A stretch of DNA of 64,000 bases. It comes from Mesorhabditis belari. Taxonomy: Eukaryota > Nematoda > Chromadorea > Rhabditida > Rhabditidae. The DNA lies in assembly GCA_958450365.1 (NCBI GenBank), contig CAUEEP010000741.1, positions 1,558,001 through 1,622,000 on the forward strand. The letters run 5' to 3'. Below, one piece after another: positions 63,001 through 64,000 of the stretch. Below the pieces are notes generated by a model. The model was not told where the DNA came from. It did no database searches and saw nothing but the letters and a program-made list of their open reading frames with translations. The number at the start of each line of letters is the position of its first letter. The first letter of the stretch is position 1. The translations under genes were made by a program, and so were the position numbers.

Positions 63001-63927
63001 GACAGATGTCTTCGTGACAAGTATTCAGTCTAGACTGTTTGGAATACAGTATTCAATCTAGAATAGGATATTCAGCTAGACCACGGCATTTAGTCTAGAT
63101 TAGGGCATTCAGTCGATATAGAGTATTCAGTCTAGCTTGACATTGACAACGGTAAAAAAAGGACAGATGTTTTCGTCATAAGTCTAGTGCTGGCCATGTA
63201 AAATAGATGTAAGTAAACAAATCATTTGTCTAAACCTTCAAACTCTAGGAACTACTCTCTTCTCGAAGTCGACCACAACCAGAAGAATCAATCTCCTCAT
63301 ATGAAGTGGAAGAGCCGGATGAAGGCATTGGAAGCACTGTCTCCAACGCGAGTACTGGCCCCGATCCTGGCCTTGATGAACTACTCACACAGCTAAATTT
63401 AAGGTTTAAAAAAAGTTTTCATTAAGTAAAAAGCCACCTTTTTCTAGACAAGTGGCCAAATTTGAGCCAAAATTCCCTGAAATGAACGGAGAATCCGAGG
63501 AGGAAGATGGAGGAGTGCTGACAGAAGAAAGAAAAGAGGAAAGAGCAGAGAAACATGGGCAAAAGGTAAAGAGTTTAAAGTCGACTTTCTCTGTAATCAA
63601 CAACTACTTTGACATAACACAAATAAATACTCCGACAAGTTTCAGACTTGCGAAGAAGAAGTGGAGACATTACCCGATGGGACAGAGGTCAGGAGGAAGA
63701 AGACAAGAACGGTGAACATGTCACAAAGTAGTCGACAGGTGAGGAATGAAATGTTTTCTATAAGTTCAAAAACTCACTTCTCAAATAGCTCATCTCAAAT
63801 CTATTCTTCCCCTTCCCCCGAAAATCCAGCTATAAATCCAAAGCTGAATATCCTTTTACCATCTACAAAGCAAAAGAGAAATCTCGATGTAAATGAATGG
63901 CAAGGTGCTCTTTGTGCGGCCGCGTAA
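60038..63927 (+). CDS. Unidentified multi-exon gene, 3' exons
   Basis: Six exons join in one frame with GT..AG at each junction: 60038-60109 (WMIDRDTETSLRYLREVIRS), 60792-60866 (IIPSSAQAVLNSLANSKC), 62490-62597 (DALINLLKFVDHHVDVQ), 63249-63403 (Ser/Glu/Pro-rich, ending GLDELLTQLNL), 63448-63565 (acidic, KFPEMNGESEEEDGG) and 63646 onward (CEEEVETLPDGTEVRRKKTR). The first four junctions and the last are phase 0 or matched (51 codons plus two bases, then one). Early exons look helical, later ones acidic and probably disordered, as in a cytoplasmic scaffold or cytoskeletal protein; I cannot name the family. The last exon is open to TAA at 63925-63927, but GTGAGG at 63739 and GTGCTC at 63904 are possible donors, so the true end may be beyond the window. 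Upstream exons may include 49623-51067. Introns hold a MITE (60160), a minisatellite (61722) and a foldback (62646). Confidence 0.6.
60160..60729. mobile_element. Mariner-type MITE filling an intron
   Basis: TA-flanked, 570 bases, with terminal inverted repeats of about 60 bases that are nearly perfect (TTGGGTTGTCCAGTTATGAA, TGCGCGTTTTTACTATTTTG, TAAATTTCTCAAGATACCG). The TTGGGTTG start is shared with the mariners here. Inner inverted words AAAAGCTGAAGATCTCCTCT / AGAGGAGATCTTCAGCTTT. No transposase. Takes up 570 of the 682 bases of the intron 60110-60791. Confidence 0.9.
60945..61060. mobile_element. Family H, diverged copy
   Basis: GGGCAGTTATGAAAGCTACG, then TTTTTCGTAGCTGCCCC, then TTCTTCACGAAACTAGAAGATATTC; same order as 39545-39680 but shortened. 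Confidence 0.6.
61540..61725. repeat. Inverted repeat beside the GC-rich minisatellite
   Basis: TTGCCATTGGCAATCTAACTTTGA, CTCAAATCTCTTGGTGTTTGG at 61543-61597 face CCCAACACCAAGATATTTGAGC, TCAAAGTTAGATTTCCAATAGC at 61670-61725. The right arm runs into the first minisatellite unit. The overlapping 100-codon plus frame is not called a gene. Confidence 0.72.
61722..62458. repeat. 14-base GC-rich minisatellite AAAGGGGCGCTCTT
   Basis: About 50 units. Three blocks: regular with GCG(T/C)TCTT (61722-61830), a scrambled middle with shortened units (61830-62130), and a near-perfect block (62130-62458) whose last six units change to GCGGTCTT. Strongly GC-rich against an AT-rich background. Lies in the intron 60867-62489, ending 31 bases before the next exon. 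Confidence 0.95.
62646..63003. mobile_element. Foldback MITE
   Basis: Ends CCTTTTTTTGCCGTTGGCAATTTA / TAAATTGACAACGGTAAAAAAAAGG; inner arms AACTCAAAATATAATATCCA / TGGATATTATATTTTGAGTT and CATGCAAAGTT / AACTTTGCATG. Centre AAACGTAAACCCCGTCCATTATGGGCGAGAC. A stray end TGACAACGGTAAAAAAAGGAC lies at 63141-63166. Confidence 0.83.
63004..63130. repeat. Short (GTATTCAGTCTAGA)n tandem
   Basis: Six diverged units of ATTCAGTCTAGA between the foldback element and the exon at 63249. Confidence 0.75.
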
Positions 63928-64000
63928 TCACTCTCCATCTGGCGCATCCTCCTGATAGATAGGTTTCCCTTTTGGAATTTGTAAAAGAATCCGAGTGAGT

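Overview
The window reads as nuclear DNA of an invertebrate animal, most likely a nematode. Coding exons are short and spread out, introns have GT..AG ends with T-rich acceptors (TTTCAG, TTTTAG, TTTAAG), and the mobile DNA is of the Tc1/mariner, RTE and SINE/MITE kinds common in worms. There is no operon structure of a bacterial kind, no rRNA and no CRISPR array. Most long open frames are translations of microsatellites and were left out. The species assignment is inference.

Genes. I reconstructed spliced genes by hand, requiring GT..AG ends and matching codon phase at every junction. (1) A minus-strand gene whose last four exons lie between 8060 and 2106 (unidentified, acidic/charged C-terminal part). 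(2) A complete 16-exon minus-strand gene, 23014 to 18337, for a 567-residue membrane glycerol-3-phosphate acyltransferase of the GPAT3/GPAT4 type; all four acyltransferase motifs are present, and this is the one confident functional call. (3) A two-exon minus-strand gene, 30122 to 29456 (89 residues, charged). (4) A four-exon plus-strand gene, 35905 to 45312 (91 residues, introns of 3.3 and 5.7 kb), with an intronless 243-codon membrane-protein frame (37113-37844) inside its first intron. (5) Plus-strand exons at 47433-47728, 49623-49677, 50864-50973 and 51032-51067, and a phase-consistent run of exons from 60038 to about 63900, which may be one large gene or two. (6) Two minus-strand exons near 55.4 kb, wedged between two transposon-derived repeats.

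Mobile and repeated DNA fills most of the rest. There are four mariner-family elements at different stages of decay (2782, 9752, 33205, 41717), a Tc3-like remnant (31476-32183), two fragments of an RTE-type LINE 3' end, at least three copies of a SINE with tRNA-like head and (CAGA)n tail, further tRNA-like heads, and about ten families of foldback or short-TIR elements (MITEs), several in two to four copies. More than twenty minisatellites and microsatellites are scattered between them.

The most interesting architecture is how these parts combine: a mariner inside a MITE inside a minisatellite (2345-3568); a foldback element carrying a minisatellite core (27775-28675); a MITE generated from a mariner by internal deletion and lying next to that mariner (33205-34108); an inverted head-to-head SINE-like dimer (4098-4908); a minisatellite whose unit resembles a tRNA A-box (15598-15780); and an intron made up almost wholly of one MITE (60110-60791).
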